Shown here: in pieces, positions 47,837-48,117 of the stretch | Numbering within the stretch: the stretch's first letter is position 1 | Layout of the letters: each line of letters starts with the position of its first letter | NCBI RefSeq assembly: GCF_004352835.1 | Contig: NZ_SJSB01000024.1 | Span: 1-48,117 of the forward strand | Length of the DNA stretch: 48,117 nucleotides | Direction: 5' to 3' | Source: Marinomonas flavescens | GTDB lineage: Bacteria; Pseudomonadota; Gammaproteobacteria; Pseudomonadales; Marinomonadaceae | Translations under genes and position numbers: made by a program | The notes under the pieces: model-generated | Seen by the model: the letters and a program-made list of their open reading frames with translations, nothing else | Database searches by the model: none | What the model was told of the DNA's origin: nothing

Positions 47837-48117
47837 TCAAGCAACTAAGCACATTTCTTTAAATGCTACGGCTGGTTGCTTGAACCCTAAACACTTCCTT
47901 GGACGATTATTTATTCGTCTCATTGCGAAGTGTATTCTCTCTTCTGTAACACGCCTTAAATCAGTACCTTTGGGCACATATTGCCTTAGGAGTCCGTTGC
48001 TATTTTCGTTTGCTCCACGTTCCCAAGAACTGTATGGATGAGCAAAATACACTGTCGTTTCTAATGCTTCGGCTATCTCAGCGTGATACGCGAACTCTCG
48101 ACCATTATCTGCTGTGA
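47837..48117 (-). CDS. IS30-family transposase, C-terminal part (runs off window)
   Basis: The last 92 codons of a DDE transposase enter from the right edge. The frame reads TADNGREFAYH (second catalytic aspartate with the DNG block), then VYFAHPYSSWERGANENSNG with the catalytic glutamate, then LLRQYVPKGTDL and NNRPRKCLGFKQP. These blocks are typical of IS30. The visible part is intact. It faces the IS66 remnant, with 122 bases between them. Confidence 0.92.
   Translation of the reverse strand, partial: TADNGREFAYHAEIAEALETTVYFAHPYSSWERGANENSNGLLRQYVPKGTDLRRVTEERIHFAMRRINNRPRKCLGFKQPAVAFKEMCLVA

Overview
The window reads as a chromosomal segment of a marine gammaproteobacterium, most likely of the Oceanospirillales and Marinomonas-like. 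Four things suggest this: the order recN-fur-bamE-rnfH-ratA-smpB-ssrA next to grpE-dnaK-dnaJ, as in pseudomonads and their relatives; a tmRNA encoding the tag ANDENYALAA; sodium-linked physiology (a six-gene Mrp Na+/H+ antiporter and an NSS-family Na+ symporter); and moderate, slightly AT-rich base composition. The genus is an inference; no 16S gene is present.

Layout. 1-3.2 kb: a REP-associated (Y1/HUH) transposase, a structured non-coding stretch and a uracil/xanthine permease. 3.2-16.7 kb: housekeeping genes, namely ppk1, hemB, the ABC-F ATPase yheS, hslO (Hsp33), a two-CBS protein, mqo, a YfcL-like protein, a Fre-like flavin reductase, rho and ppx. 17.1-22.4 kb: two unusual large proteins, an ammonium transporter fused to PAS-GGDEF-EAL (c-di-GMP turnover) and a 674-residue protein of the FtsZ/tubulin superfamily with a recognisable GTPase signature. 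22.5-28.3 kb: a tightly overlapping mrp operon with fused mrpA-mrpB. 29-30.4 kb: a Yip1-family membrane protein and a small lipoprotein.

30.8-32.8 kb: an integration scar at the 3' end of ssrA. About 120-130 bp comprising the ssrA 3' terminus and its terminator region is present twice. Between the copies lie a broken tyrosine integrase and one intact cargo gene (DUF2971). This is a ~1.4 kb remnant of a mobile island.

32.8-42.9 kb: conserved core genes smpB, an NSS transporter, ratA, rnfH, bamE, fur, recN, grpE, dnaK, dnaJ and a uridine kinase-like gene. A strong sigma-32 promoter precedes grpE, a weaker one precedes dnaK, and there is a Fur-box-like palindrome in the bamE/fur divergent region. 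43.3-46.8 kb: a tripartite tricarboxylate transporter operon (tctC-tctB-tctA order of transcription) preceded by an unrecognised 158-residue gene. 47.3 kb to the end: insertion sequence debris, an IS66 C-terminal fragment facing an IS30-family transposase that runs off the window.

How the genes relate: ppk1 and ppx make and degrade polyphosphate; grpE/dnaK/dnaJ and hslO form a proteostasis set; ssrA and smpB rescue stalled ribosomes. The least explained parts are the tubulin-like protein and its flanking palindrome, its neighbour the Amt-GGDEF-EAL fusion, and the ssrA island remnant.
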